64,000 bases of DNA from Triplophysa rosa (GCF_024868665.1 NC_079913.1:11358299-11422298); one strand, 5' to 3'. Shown: positions 1-11,213, numbered from the stretch's first letter. Numbers and translations are program-made. Notes: generated from the sequence alone by a model not told the origin.

Positions 1-141
1 CCAGTCCTGTGGTCTTGTTGTCATGTCTGCCCCTTGTCTTGTTCACCATGTTTGTCTGGTTTTTGTCTTTGGTCCAGTCTGTCAGGTCTTGTTAGTCACC
101 CCTTGGTGAACACCTGGAGGTGTTCATTAAGGGGGGGGCTC
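1..141 (+). mobile_element. 3' internal end of an LTR retrotransposon, with polypurine tract
   Basis: This stretch has no open coding region. It ends in a polypurine tract (a run of A and G, roughly 129-138) a few bases before the TGTCACGG start of the LTR at 142. That order (non-coding tail, polypurine tract, LTR) is the usual 3' end of a + strand LTR retroelement, where the tract primes plus-strand DNA synthesis. The body of the element should lie left of the window. Inferred from structure only; no gag or pol sequence is visible here. Confidence 0.65.
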
Positions 142-704
142 TGTCACGGTCCCACCGTCTTGTTTATGAAATTCTAGTCGTGTGGTGGGATCGGGGCAGA
201 GTCCTTGGGTTTTATGTGGGAAGGCCATGAGATGTTTATGTTTTTACCTCTCATGTGTTTTTCCAGTGTCTCGTCTCTGTTCCCGCCATCTCGTTTCCTC
301 GTTATCCTTCCCTAAGTGTTTAATGTCCACACCTGCCCCTGTCGTTATCCCTCGTTTGTCTTCCCTATTATACCCTCTTGTTTCTTTGTCTGTGCTCGTT
401 GGATTGTACTACGTTGCGGTCTGTGTGTATGTGTATCCCCCGTGGTGTGCTCCTGTTACCTTGCCTTGTAGCAGCTGTGGACTACCTTACCTTGTTTTGG
501 ATGTTGTGTCGTGGTTAGTGTTTATTGTTTCTTTTCCCCTTCAAGGGAAGTGTTTGTTTTTGTTGAGTTATTGTGATAGTGATCGTGTCCTGTTTTCCCC
601 ATTGTGGGTTTTTGTTTTCTGTTCTGTTGTTTAATATTAAAGTCTTGTGTTAACCCCTTCACTGCCTGCCTGCGCTTGGGTTCTTCCTGCCAATTCCGCT
701 GACA
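142..704 (+). repeat. 3' LTR of a retrotransposon (TGT...ACA)
   Basis: The 563-bp LTR starts TGTCACGG and ends GCTGACA, the canonical TG...CA ends. An ATTAAA-type polyadenylation signal lies near 635, with GT-rich sequence after it. Immediately after the LTR the sequence resumes with GGAAGTGCCGG. The same string occurs uninterrupted at 3699 in the neighbouring repeat copy, which fixes the right insertion boundary. The 5-bp target duplication would be GGAAG, but its left copy is outside the window. A 150-codon open frame inside the LTR (182-634) looks fortuitous. Ty3/Gypsy-like is likely but not proven. Confidence 0.75.
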
Positions 705-3698
705 GGAAGTGCCGGATCCGTGATTGTCCTTTTAAATATAATCCTGTCATGTAGTGTGTGTGGGCTTGGAATTTTAGCATGTCTGTGTAAATATGAATAA
801 ATGCTCGATGAGACAAACAGTGTTGCTTGTGAGCAGGATCAAACTTATTGTTTCTGGCTACATATGCATCCATGCATAAGTTTAACGGGGTAGAAACGTG
901 ACAGGTAGGAAAAACAGATCCTGTCCCAAAATTACCTCCAACCCCCTTTAGATATTATCCCGTCATGTGTAACATGTATGTGTGTGGCCTTGACATTTTT
1001 GCATGTCTCTGTAAATATGAATAAATGCTCATGAGACAAACAGTGTTGCTTGTGAGCAGGATCAAACTAAATGTTTTTCACTATATGTGCATCCTTGACA
1101 ACTAAGAATGTTGCTGTCAGAGGAGGGTCCCCTACGTTCAATGAGAAACAAAGTCAAAGAGGAACGGGGCTTCAAACCACCAACCTGCCAATGTCAAACC
1201 CAAAGCACTAACCACTATCAGTTGGACTGCTGTAAGACTCGCAGAAAGTGAAACTCATCAAGGGTAATATTTGCCAGCTATTGCAGGGGAACTGTCTCTC
1301 GCAGCTGAGAATTCTCCTGTCACATAAAGTGCCAACGGTGTTCCATGAGATAGAAGTCCCTACTTGTCTCAAACTTGCACTGCTGACTTTCAAACCCAAC
1401 ACAAGTAGGTTCTTAGAGTTTAAGGTTCATATCATGAATCTTTAAAGCAGGAAAACGTATTATGACCTAAAAACATTGCTGTCAGATAGGGTCCCCCTTG
1501 TTCAATGAGTCAAAAAGGAAGGGGACCAGAGCTTCAAACCATCAACCTGCCCATCTCAAGCCCAAAGCACTAACTACTACACCAGTTTTGAGAATTCTGC
1601 TGTCACATAGGGGTTCCCCTGTGTTCAATGAGAAATAAGAAGAGGGACCGGGCTTCAAACCACCATCCTGCCTATCCCAAACCCAAAGCAAAAACGAAGG
1701 CAGGCAAGGTAGAAACGTGGCAGATCCTGTTCCTAAATTTTCCCAAACCCTTTCAAATGTTATCCTGTCATGTGTAACATGTAGTTTGTGTGGCCTTGAC
1801 ATTTTAGTATGTCTATGTGAATATGAATAAATGCTTGATGAGACAATCAGTGTTGCTTGTGTGCAGGTATCAAAGTCAATGTTTTTGACTATATGTGCAG
1901 CCGTGACAACTAAGAATATTGCTGTTAAGTGAGGTTCCCGTGTTCAATGAGGAAAAACAAAGGGGACAGGGCTTCCGTCCCCCAACCTGCCCATGTCAAA
2001 CCCAAAGCACTGACCACTACACCAGTCGGCCAATTGTACGGATCCGCTTGAAAGGAAAACCAATCAAGCGTAAAATATGCCAGCTTTGCAGGGGAAACGG
2101 TATCTCAAAGCTGAGAATTGTCCTGTCACATACTGTTCCAGCTGTGTTCCATGAGATAGAAAGTCCCTACTTGTCTCACACTTGCACCGCTGACTTACTT
2201 TCAAAACCAATACAAGTAGGTTCTTAGAGTTTAAGGCTCATTTCATTGAATCTTTCAAAGCAGGAAAACGTATTATGACGACTAAGAACGATGCTGTCAG
2301 ATGAGGTTCCCCTGTGCTCAACGAGAAAAAAACAGATGGGGGCCGGGACTTCAAACCACCAACCTGCCTTTCTCAAGCCCAAAGCACTAATCACTGCAGC
2401 AGTTGGCCTATTTACCCTGCTCCCTGAAAAATTATGCTGTCACGTGTAACATTTAGTGTGTGTGGCCATGACATTTTAGAATGTCTATGTAAATATGAAT
2501 AAATGCTTCATGAGACATACAGTGTTGCCGGTGCATAATTTGTAATTTCTGAGGTGCTGGAACAAGGGGGCGTTGCAGATCCGGCAAGTTAGTGGGGTGT
2601 GGAGCAGTAACGGAATGGGCAATTTTTGTGGGGCTTTCGAAGCAAATATTTATGTTTTGAAATTGAGCATAAGAAAGCCTAAATGGAAACGGATATGCGA
2701 AAATAATCTCAGAATAACCTAAGAAATTGAACGTGCTAGACGCCGATTTTATCTCGAGTTTACCTTTGTTTCCATCACTTTAACGTGCATTTGAACTGTT
2801 TATTGTCATATTTAATTTATTATAAATCAATGTTGTGCTTGTAAAACACCAAAAACACAGCCCACAATATCTGTGTACAATTCAGAAGTTTAACGTCAAA
2901 CTTAAATTACACAGGCATTTTGTGCGTGAAAGCTGGTGGAGGCTAATGTGTATAACAAATTAGGCATATTAAGCATCTAATCATCCGTTAACCGTATTTC
3001 ATCAGGTCTTCTCCGTCTCTTCGCAGCATTTAATACACCTTGTCCAACAACACAAATATCTCTCTCTGAAGTGTCCATCACGACAAGTCCCATTCAATAT
3101 GGCATGCAAGCATAAGATGCGCATGCCTACACGTTAGAAGACTTCCCACATTTCAGAAGTGCATCAACGTTTATAAGCTATGTATTCGTGGAGTACGCCG
3201 AATATTTGACAATTGACAGATTATCAAAACGAAAGGGAAAACATGGTGACAATGTGCTGCTGAAATTGGTTCAGTTTATGAGGCCCAGCGCTCCACAAAT
3301 GAGATCAAGGAAAGGAGATGACAGAGCGCATCCTGTACATTTTCTCTATTTTTCAAAAGCACAAAGTTTTGTTTTTAGTCCAAGCGTGCAGCATTCCTAT
3401 CGAACGACATACATACACACACAGTCTTATCTGTTTGAATATAAATATTCCTGGAGTTTTTTTGAGTTGTTCCTGCCGTTATAAGTAACAGCTCAAGCGA
3501 TTGCGCTGGTGCACACACAATATTTCACCTTGCAGCAGCATGACAGCCTGTTCATTATCAAAATAAAATAGTTATTGCCATTATAATTATTATTAGTGCT
3601 TTCTAATTGAATATATGCACGCAACAGGTCAGCACGAACGTTTTCCACTAGCGCTTGAGGAGCGGGATCTGCCAAATGAGGTACCGGATAGGAGTTCG
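705..3698. repeat. Tandem macro-repeat, unit 1 (about 2.99 kb)
   Basis: The sequence from 705 recurs from 3699 with high similarity, giving a unit of about 2,994 bp. The unit is internally repetitive. A module with GTAACATGTAGTGTGTGTGG and AAATATGAATAAATGCT recurs near 742, 961, 1766 and 2439. A second module resembling a tRNA on the minus strand recurs between 1150 and 2410. The last 600 bp (3102-3698) is present only in this copy, because copy 2 is cut short. No convincing coding region is present. A retroelement inserted at its left edge. Confidence 0.8.
1150..2410 (-). repeat. tRNA-derived SINE-like modules inside the macro-repeat
   Basis: Read on the minus strand, at least four short modules begin with a box A-like TGGTGTAGTGGTTAGTGCT. 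About 40 bases on, each has a box B-like GGTTTGAAGCC, the layout of a pol III internal promoter from a tRNA. Each continues into a shared body (CTCATTGAACACAGGGGAACC). Clear copies end near 1222, 1585, 2030 and 2405, and again in unit 2. None folds as a full tRNA by eye, so I call them SINE-like, not tRNA genes. Confidence 0.55.
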
Positions 3699-6323
3699 GA
3701 AGTGCCGGATCCGATTGTCCTTTTAAATATAATCCTGTCATGTAGTGTGTGTGGGCTTGGAATTTTAGCATGTCTGTGTAAATATGTATGATTGCTTTAT
3801 GAGACATACAGTGTTGCTTGTGAGCATGCATAAAACTTATTGTTTCTGGCTATATATGCATCCATGCATAAGTTTAACGGGGTAGAAACGAGACGGGTAG
3901 GAAAAAACAGATCCTGTCCCAAAATTACCTCCAACCCCCTTTAGAAATTATCACGTCATGTGTAACATGTAGTGAGTGTGGCCTTGACATTTTTGCATGT
4001 CTCTGTAAATATGAATAAATGCTCGATGAGACAAACCGTGTTGCTTGTGAGCAGATCAAACTTATTGTTTCTGGCTAATATGCATCCATGCATAAGTTTA
4101 ACGGGGTAGAAACGTGACAGGTAGGAAAACAGATCCTGTCCCAAAATTACCTCCAACCCCCTTTAAATATTATCTCGTCATTGTAACATGTAGTGTGTGT
4201 GGCCTTGACATTTTTGCATGTCTCTGTAAATATGAATAAATGCTCGATGAGACAAACAGTGTTGCTTGTGAGCAGGGATCAAACTAAATGTTTTTCACTA
4301 TATGTGCATCCTTGACAACTAAGAATGTTGCTGTCAGAGGAGGGTCCCCTACGTTCAATGAGAAACAAAGTCAAAGAGGACCGGGGCTTCAAACCACCAA
4401 CCTGCCAATGTCAAACCCAAAGCACTAACCACTAAATCAGTTGGACTGCTGTAAGACTCCGCCTGAAAGTGAAACTCATCAAGGGTAATATTTGCCAGCT
4501 ATTGCAGGGGAACTGTCTCTCGCAGCTGAGAATCCTCCTGTCACATAAAGTGCCAACGGTGTTCCATGAGATAGAATGTCCCTACTTGTCTCAAACTTGC
4601 ACTGCTGACTTTCAAACCCGACACAAGTAGGTTCTTAGAGTTTAAGGTTCATATCACTGAATCTTTTAAAGCAGGAAAACGTATTATGACAACTAACAAC
4701 ATTGCTGTCAGATAGGGTCCCCCCTTGTTCAATGAGTCAAAAAGGAAGGGGACCAGAGCTTCTAACCATCAACCTGCCCATCTCAAGCCCAAAGCATTAA
4801 CTACTACACCAGTTTTGATAATTCTGCTGTCACATAGGGGTTCCCCTGTGTTCAATGAGAAATAAGAAGAGGGACCGGACTTCAAACCACCATCTTGCCT
4901 ATCCCAAACCTAAAGCAAAATCGAAGGCAGGCAAGGTAGAAACGTGGCAGATCCTGCCCCCAAATTTTCCCAAACCCTTTCAAATGTTATCCTGTCATGT
5001 GTAACATGTAGTTTGTGGACCTTGACATTTTAGCATTTCTATGTAAATATGATTAAATGCTTGATGAGACGGTGAGTGTTGCTTGTGTGCAGGCATCAAA
5101 GTCAATGTTTTTGACTATATGTGCAGCCGTGACAACTAAGAATGTTGCTGTTAAGTGAGGTTCCCGTGTTCAATGAGGAAAAAACAAAGGGGACCGGGGC
5201 TTCCGTCCCCCAACCTGCCCATGTCAAACCCAAAGCACTGACCACAACACCAGTCGGCCAATTGTACAGACCCGCTTGAAAGGGAAACCAATCAAGGGTA
5301 AAATATGACAGCTTTGCAGGGGGAACGGTATCTCAAAGCTGAGAATTGTCCTGTCACATACTGTTCCAGCTGTGTTCCATGAGATAGAAAGTCCCTACTT
5401 GTCTGACACTTGCCCCGCTGACTTTCAAAACCAATACAAGTAGGTTCTTAGAGTTTAAGGCTCGTTTCATTGAATCTTTCAAAGCAGGAATACGTATTAT
5501 GACAACTAAGAACGATGCTGTCAGATGAGGTTCCCCTGTGCTCAACAAGAAAAAAAAGATGGAGGCCGGGACTTCAAACCACCAACCTGTCTATCTCAAG
5601 CCCAAAGCACTAATCACTGCAGCAGTTGGCCTATTTACCCTCCTCCCTGAAAAATTATTCTGTCACGTGTAACATTTAGTGTGTGTGGCCATGAAATTTT
5701 AGAACGTCTATGTAAATATGAATAAATGCTTCATGAGACATACAGTGTTGCCGGTGCATAATTTGTTAATTCTGAGGTCCTGGAACAAGGGGGCGTTGCA
5801 GATCCCTCAAATTAGTGGGGTGTGGAGCAGTAACTGAATGGGCAATTTTTGTGGGGTTTTCTATGCAACTATTTATGTTTTGAAATTGTGCATAAGAAAG
5901 CCTAAATGGAAACGGATATGCGAAAATAATCTCAGAATAACCTAAGAAATTGAACGTGCTAGACGCAGCTTTTATCTCGAGTTTACCTTTGTTTCCATCA
6001 CTTCAACGCGCATTTGAACTGTTTTTTGTCATATTTAATTTATTATAAATCAATGTTGTGTTTGTAAAACACCAAAAACACAGCCCACAATATCTGTGTA
6101 CAATTCAGAAGTTTAACGTCAAACTTAAATTACACAGGCATTTTGTGCGTGAAAGCTGGTGGAGGCTAATGTGTATAACAAATTAGGCATATTAAGCATC
6201 TAATCATCCGTTAACCGTATTTCATCAGGTCTTCTCCGTCTCTTCGCAGCATTTAATACACCTTGTCCAACAACACAAATATCTCTCTCTGAAGTGTCCA
6301 TCACGACAAGTCCCATTCAATAT
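3699..6323. repeat. Tandem macro-repeat, unit 2 (truncated)
   Basis: This copy follows unit 1 directly and is collinear with 705-3101. It carries one additional internal subrepeat of roughly 220 bp around 3842-4070. It breaks off at ATTCAATAT (6315-6323), where a Tc1 5' end takes over. The intact copy instead continues ATTCAATATGGCATGC at 3093. The internal tRNA-like modules recur at about 4380-4450, 4740-4815, 5180-5265 and 5560-5630. Confidence 0.8.
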
Positions 6324-6432
6324 TTGATGATAACTTCAAACTCTTTGCAATTTTTCTCTGAGAAACTCCTTTCTGATATTGCTCCACTATTTTTCGCCGC
6401 AGCATTGGGGGAATTGGTGATCCTCTGCCCAT
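6324..6432 (-). pseudogene. Tc1 transposase, N-terminal fragment
   Basis: The frame starts at 6432 and reads leftward into a Tc1-type DNA-binding helix-turn-helix (RRKIVEQYQKGVSQRKIAKSL). Such a domain binds the terminal repeats of its element. Only about 36 of the usual 340 or so residues remain. The frame then runs into unrelated repeat sequence and stops, so no active product is possible. Confidence 0.75.
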
Positions 6433-6784
6433 CTTGACTTCTGAGAGACACTGCCACTCTGAGAGGCTCTTTTTATACCCAATCATGTTGCCAATTGACC
6501 TAATAAGTTGCAAATTGGTCCTCCAGCTGTTCCTTATATGTACATTTAACTTTTCCGGCCTCTTATTGCTACCTGTCCCAACTTTTTTGGAATGTGTAGC
6601 TCTCATGAAATCCAAAATGAGCCAATATTTGGCATGACATTTCAAAATGTCTCACTTTCAACATTTGATATGTTATCTATATTCTATTGTGAATAAAATA
6701 TAAGTTTATGAGATTCGTAAATTATTGCATTCCTTTTTTATTCACAATTTGTACAGTGTCCCAACTTTTTTGGAATCGGGTTTG
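6324..6784 (-). mobile_element. Tc1-like element, 5' end only (IR/DR type)
   Basis: Read on the minus strand, the outer end is CCGATTCCAAAAAAGTTGGG (about 6776-6757). A second copy of CCAAAAAAGTTGGGACAG follows about 180 bp inside (near 6595). This is the paired direct-repeat arrangement of IR/DR Tc1 elements. A coding start follows at 6432 (MGRGSPIPPMLRRKI...), giving about 36 residues of the N-terminal helix-turn-helix domain before homology stops at the macro-repeat junction. The rest of the gene is missing here. Confidence 0.8.
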
Positions 6785-6868
6785 TACATTGCATAGTATT
6801 ATACATTTGTTTTGTTTCTGACTTGGCATCCTGGGATAACATGAATGTTATGCAAAGCTATACTATCG

Positions 6869-7152
6869 TGTATATATATATGTATGTATATATATATATA
6901 TGTATGTGTATATTATTATATATGTGTATATATATTATATATGTGTATATATATATATATGTGTGTATATATATATATGTGTATTATATTATATATGTGT
7001 ATATATATATATATGTATGTGTATATATATATATATGTATGTGTATATATATATATATGTGTGTATATATATATATGTGTATTGTATTATATATGTGTAT
7101 ATATATATATATGTATGTGTATATATATATATATGTATGTGTATATATATAA
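6869..7152. repeat. Compound TA/TATG microsatellite
   Basis: About 280 bp of alternating TATATA and GTATGTG/TATGTG blocks. Its long tyrosine/isoleucine/valine-rich open frames in several phases are artefacts of the repeat. The Tc1 element at 7155 inserted at a TA at its right end. Confidence 0.95.
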
Positions 7153-7154
7153 TA

Positions 7155-8713
7155 CAGTGAGGGAAATAAGTATTTGATCCCCTGCTGATTTTGTAAGTTT
7201 GCCTACTTACAAACAAATGAAGGGTCTATAATTTTTATGGTGGGTTTATTTTAACTGATAGACACAGAATATTTAAAAAAATCAGGGGAAAAAAATGTTA
7301 TATAAAGGTTATAAATTGATTTGCATTTCAGTCAGTGAAATAAGTATTTGATCCCCAAGCAAAACATAACTTTGTACTTTGTGGAGAAACCCTTGTTGGC
7401 AAGCACAGAGGTCAGACATTTCTGATAGTTGGTCACCAGGTTTGCACATGTGTCCGGATACATTTAGTCCACTCCTCTGTCAATCTTTAAGGTTTCTTGG
7501 CTGTCGCTCAGCAAATTGGAGTTTTAGCCTCCTTCACAGAGGTTCTATAGGACTAGGGTCTAGAGACTGGCTAGGACATTTAATGTGCTTCTCCTTAAGC
7601 CACTATTTGGTTGTCTTGGCAATATGTTTTGCGTCTTTGTCATGTTAAAGGCTCATCCATGACCCATCTTCAGTGACCTAGTTAAGGGGAGGAGGTTCTC
7701 GTCCAAGATTTTACGGTACATGGGCCCGTCCCTCAGCCCCTCAATGCGGTGAAGTCATCCTGTATACCTGTAGCAGAGAAAAAGCCCTAAAGCAGAATGT
7801 TTCCAACACTGTGCTTCTCTGTAGACATGATGTTCTTGGGCTCATAGTCAGCATTTCTCTCCCTCCAAACACAGGAGTCCATTTTGGTCTCACAGCAGTG
7901 CCAGCACTTTCGCCAAAGCCTTTTCTGAATCATTTTTATGTTCATTGTCAAACTTAAGACGAGCCAGGCGGGCCTTCTTGGGCAGGAGGACCTTGCGGGT
8001 GCTTCAGGATTTCAGTCTACTGTGGCATAGCGTGTTACCAATGTGTTACCAATGTTTTGCTTGCTAACTGTGTTCCCAACTGTCTTGAAATCATTAACAG
8101 GCTTCTTCCGTGTAGTTCTGGGCTGATCTTTAACATTTCTCATGATCATCTTTACCCCATTGGGGAAATATTGCAGGGAGCTCCAGAACAAGGGCATTTG
8201 ATAGTTATTTTGTATATCTTCTATTTCCAAATAATCACACCAACAGTTGTCTCCTTCTCACCAAGCTTCTGTCTGTAGCCTATTCAAGGTTTGTGCAGGT
8301 CTCCAATCTTGTCGCTGACATCCTTTAAAACCTATTTGGTCTGGACCATGGTGTTGGAGAGGTTGAACTGGAAGATACAGATTCTGTTGGCAGGCATCTT
8401 TTATATACATAACAAGCTGATTTAGGAGTACTTTCTTAAAGTGACAGGACTAATCTGTGGTCCATATAGGCACATAACCAATCTGTGGAGCCAGAATTCT
8501 TGCTAGTTGGTAGGGGATCAAATACTTATTTCACTGACTGAAATGCAAATCAATTTATAACCTTTATATAACATTTTTTCCCCCTGATTTTTTTAATATT
8601 CTGTGTCTATCAGTTAAAATAAACCCACCATAAAAATTATAGACCCTTCATTTGTTTGTAAGTAGGCAAACTTACAAAATCAGCAGGGGATCAAATACTT
8701 ATTTCCCTCACTG
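7155..8713 (-). mobile_element. Tc1-like IR/DR element, copy 1 (coding-dead, complete ends)
   Basis: A complete element of about 1,559 bp, flanked by TA at 7153-7154 and 8714-8715. The TIRs are about 200 bp. The outer end is CAGTGAGGGAAATAAGTATT, with an inner repeat CAGTGAAATAAGTATTTGAT near 7334, and both are mirrored at 8514-8537 and 8687-8713. This is the IR/DR architecture needed for transposase binding. The transposase lies on the minus strand and is broken. A copy identical but for a few homopolymer differences sits at 35227-36786. Confidence 0.93.
7670..8397 (-). pseudogene. Tc1 transposase pseudogene in copy 1
   Basis: The minus-strand frame opens at ATG 8397-8395. It meets TAG at codon 22 and further in-frame stops soon after (for example TGA after LHKP and TAG after IIWK). 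Segments such as VSDKIGDLHKP and KDQPRTTRKK recall the Tc1 DNA-binding region, and several frameshifts follow. The same lesions are in the 35227-36786 copy, so the defect predates their separation. The left boundary given is approximate. Confidence 0.75.
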
Positions 8714-8796
8714 TATATATATTATAATGTATTTAATATTTATGTACACTTATATTACATTGTAATTATATATATATATATGTGTTATATATATAG

Positions 8797-9588
8797 TATG
8801 GGTCAGACGAATCAAAATTTGAAGTTCTTTTTGGAAAACTGGGACGCCATGTCATCCGGACTAAAGAGGACAAGGACAACCCAAGTTGTTATCAGCGCTC
8901 AGTTCAGAAGCCTGCATCTCTGATGGTATGGGGTTGCATGAGTGCGTGTGGCATGGGCAGCTTACACATCTGGAAAGGCACCATCAATGCTGAAAGGTAT
9001 ATCCAAGTTCTAGAACAACATATGCTCCCATCCAGACGTCGTCTCTTTCAGGGAAGACCTTGCATTTTCCAACATGACAATGCCAGACCACATACTGCAT
9101 CAATTACAACATCATGGCTGCGTAGAAGAAGGATCCGGGTACTGAAATGGCCAGCCTGCAGTCCAGATCTTTCACCCATAGAAAACATTTGGCGCATCAT
9201 AAAGAGGAAGATGCGACAAAGAAGACCTAAGACAGTCGAGCAACTAGAAGCCTGTATTAGACAAGAATGGGACAACATTCCTATTCCTAAACTTGAGCAA
9301 CTTGTCTCCTCAGTCCCCAGACGTTTGCAGACTGTTATAAAAAGAAGAGGGGATGCCACACAGTGGTAAACATGGCCTTGTCCCAACTTTTTTGAGATGT
9401 GTTGATGCCATGAAATTTAAAATCAACTTATTTTTCCCTTAAAATGATACATTCTCTCAGTTTAAACATTTGATATGTCATCTATGTTGTATTCTGAATA
9501 AAATATTGAAATTTGAAACTTCCACATCATTGCATTCTGTTTTTATTCACAATTTGTACAGTGTCCCAACTTTTTTGGAATCGGGTTG
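8797..9588 (+). mobile_element. Tc1-like element, 3' part (IR/DR type)
   Basis: The fragment starts abruptly inside the transposase frame, against a TA-rich repeat. It runs through the stop at 9369 into a 3' end with an inner TGTCCCAACTTTTTTGAGAT (about 9381) and an outer CCCAACTTTTTTGGAATCGG (about 9566). These ends match those of the 5' fragment at 6324-6784, so both are the same family. The two pieces are in opposite orientation, so they are not one interrupted element. Confidence 0.85.
8803..9369 (+). pseudogene. Tc1 transposase, C-terminal catalytic part (DD34E), truncated
   Basis: An open frame of about 188 codons starting SDESKFEV. It keeps all three catalytic acids: D at 8806 in SDES, D at 9076 in FQHDNARPH, and E at 9181 in SPDLSPIEN. 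There are 34 residues between the second D and the E. The GxMVWG-type strand is present ([11 protein letters not shown]). The N-terminal DNA-binding half is missing, because a TAG lies in frame at 8794-8796 in the adjoining AT repeat. It is therefore a relic, although the remaining frame has no stop. It ends at TAA 9367-9369. Confidence 0.85.
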
Positions 9589-9775
9589 TATATAATGATA
9601 TAATAATATGATATATAATTAGCATACATATATATATATACTATATATATACATACATATATATAACATACTATATATATAATACATATATAATATATAT
9701 ATATATACATATTATACATACATATATATATAACATACATATATACATACATACATATATATATATACATACATA

Positions 9776-9815
<40 letters not shown>

Positions 9816-9834
9816 CATACATACATATATATAC

Positions 9835-9867
<33 letters not shown>

Positions 9868-10022
9868 CATACATACATATATATACATACATACATATAT
9901 ATATACATACATATATATATACATACATATATATATATATACATACATACATACATATATATATATACATATATATATATATACATATATATATATACAT
10001 ATATATATATACATATATATAT
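9589..10022. repeat. TATA/TACA microsatellite
   Basis: About 430 bp of TATATACATACA-type repeat between the Tc1 3' fragment and a hAT element. Long Tyr/Ile/Cys/Met open frames on the minus strand are repeat artefacts. Confidence 0.95.
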
Positions 10023-11007
10023 TAGGGGTGTAACGTTCAAATTACTCACGGTTCGGTTTGTGTCACGGTTTAGGGTCACGGTTTCGGTTCTTTGTGCTAT
10101 GTTCAGGAAAAAGGGACTACTGACAAATAAAAATAAGAACAAATAATCAAGCTACAAGTAACAGCACCAATAAAACAACAGAGCAAAGCGAAAATAAATA
10201 AGATACTGTATATATACCTTTTAAGGTAGAAATGGATTAAAGTAATCAAATAAAACATAACATTGCATATGTACAAATAAATAAAGATGAATCATAATTG
10301 AAGTTACAGAAGCTATTGAGTCACAAGCAGTGAGTGATTTCCTTGACTTTTAACAGACAGCAGGAATATGCTGCTGTCGCTTTAAGAGGAATGAAACACA
10401 TCCAGATACACTGATACTGTACACATGCGTTGTTTTTCGTCGTTTCGTCCGTTCACTTAAGACATAACCTACTCGTTTGTAAGATACTGGACAAGAGGGG
10501 CATGTTGACCTACTTCGTGTGTGAATCTTGTCCGTTTAAGCGCTTCAAAGACAACTCAATATTTGCGCCATGTCTGAGACTTTCCTTATGCGCGCTTCGG
10601 ATCTTCTCACAGCGCGCAAGTCGAGTTTTCTTCTGCATCATCTTGCACTTAAATGTTTAAATTGGCAAGGCTTGAATGAGTGTAGTTTAAACAGCAACAT
10701 GTGCTGTTCAGGTCTCACCTGCACTCGCGCGCTCACAACACCCGGGTGATGAAAGCATAAATGACTGTATATCAGCATACGTCAATCCTATTGAAATTTG
10801 TCTACGTTATTTGATTTGTTGTAGGTATTAAATGTGTATCCATCGACAAACATACATTAGCTGAACTTTGTCAGTCTGTTTTATCATTATATTTTAACGA
10901 ACCATAAAGCGTCGTCAGATTTAAGATGAACCGCGGTCAGGTGGCCGTGGAACGTTGGTGGAGAACCGATGCGGTTCAATTATTTACCGAGATCCATTAC
11001 ACCCCTA
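10023..11007. mobile_element. Non-autonomous hAT-like element, 985 bp
   Basis: The ends are TAGGGGTGTAACG and TTACACCCCTA, inverted repeats typical of fish hAT MITEs. The inner arms carry ACGGTTCGG-like palindromic motifs. It is an inverted copy of 40347-41337, and both share the interior (for example GCGCTTCGGATCTTCTCACA near 10593). The 8 bases on the left (ATATATAT) and right (ATTGTAAC) do not match, so the target duplication is lost, perhaps through microsatellite change on the left. No coding capacity. Confidence 0.8.
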
Positions 11008-11031
11008 ATTGTAACGCATGCATTTATCCAG

Positions 11032-11125
11032 GTTGAACGTCCATCTTTGCTGCTGGAGAATTTAAAGAAGCAGAATCAGACTTCTCACACTACAGATGCT
11101 GAGATGGAAGATCTATCACAGCAAG
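11032..11125 (+). CDS. Putative internal exon of an unidentified gene (exon A)
   Basis: The 94-bp stretch is preceded by CATTTATCCAG and followed by GTACGAG, good acceptor and donor sites. It is open in one frame, reading VERPSLLLENLKKQNQTSHT and then an acidic and glutamine-rich stretch ending in DLSQQ. It ends in phase 1, which joins in frame to the putative exon at 11581. The composition looks like real protein (polar, possibly coiled), not a transposon. I do not recognise the family. A hAT element ends just 24 bp upstream. Earlier exons were not found in the window. Confidence 0.4.
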
Positions 11126-11212
11126 GTACGAGTTACTCCAGTCACACCGTCTGGCACATGAGTCAACATGATGGATCAGTAATGCACAATGTTGTGTAAT
11201 ATGTAATCAACN

Positions 11213-11213
11213 G

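Noticed and set aside
182..634. 150-codon open frame at the left edge
   Set aside because: It lies wholly inside the LTR, has a skewed Val/Leu/Ser/Cys-rich composition and matches no retroelement protein.
1150..2410. Functional tRNA genes
   Set aside because: The box-like motifs are present, but acceptor-stem pairing and an anticodon loop are not convincing; SINE-like modules fit better.
6823..7216. Several 75-110-codon Tyr/Ile-rich frames
   Set aside because: Direct translation of a TA/TATG microsatellite.
7379..7648. 89-codon plus-strand frame, repeated at 35451
   Set aside because: Antisense to the Tc1 transposase relic; repeated only because the element is.
9543..10142. Minus-strand frames of 100-199 codons rich in Tyr, Ile, Met and Cys
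   Set aside because: Translation of the TACA microsatellite and adjacent element; no real protein features.
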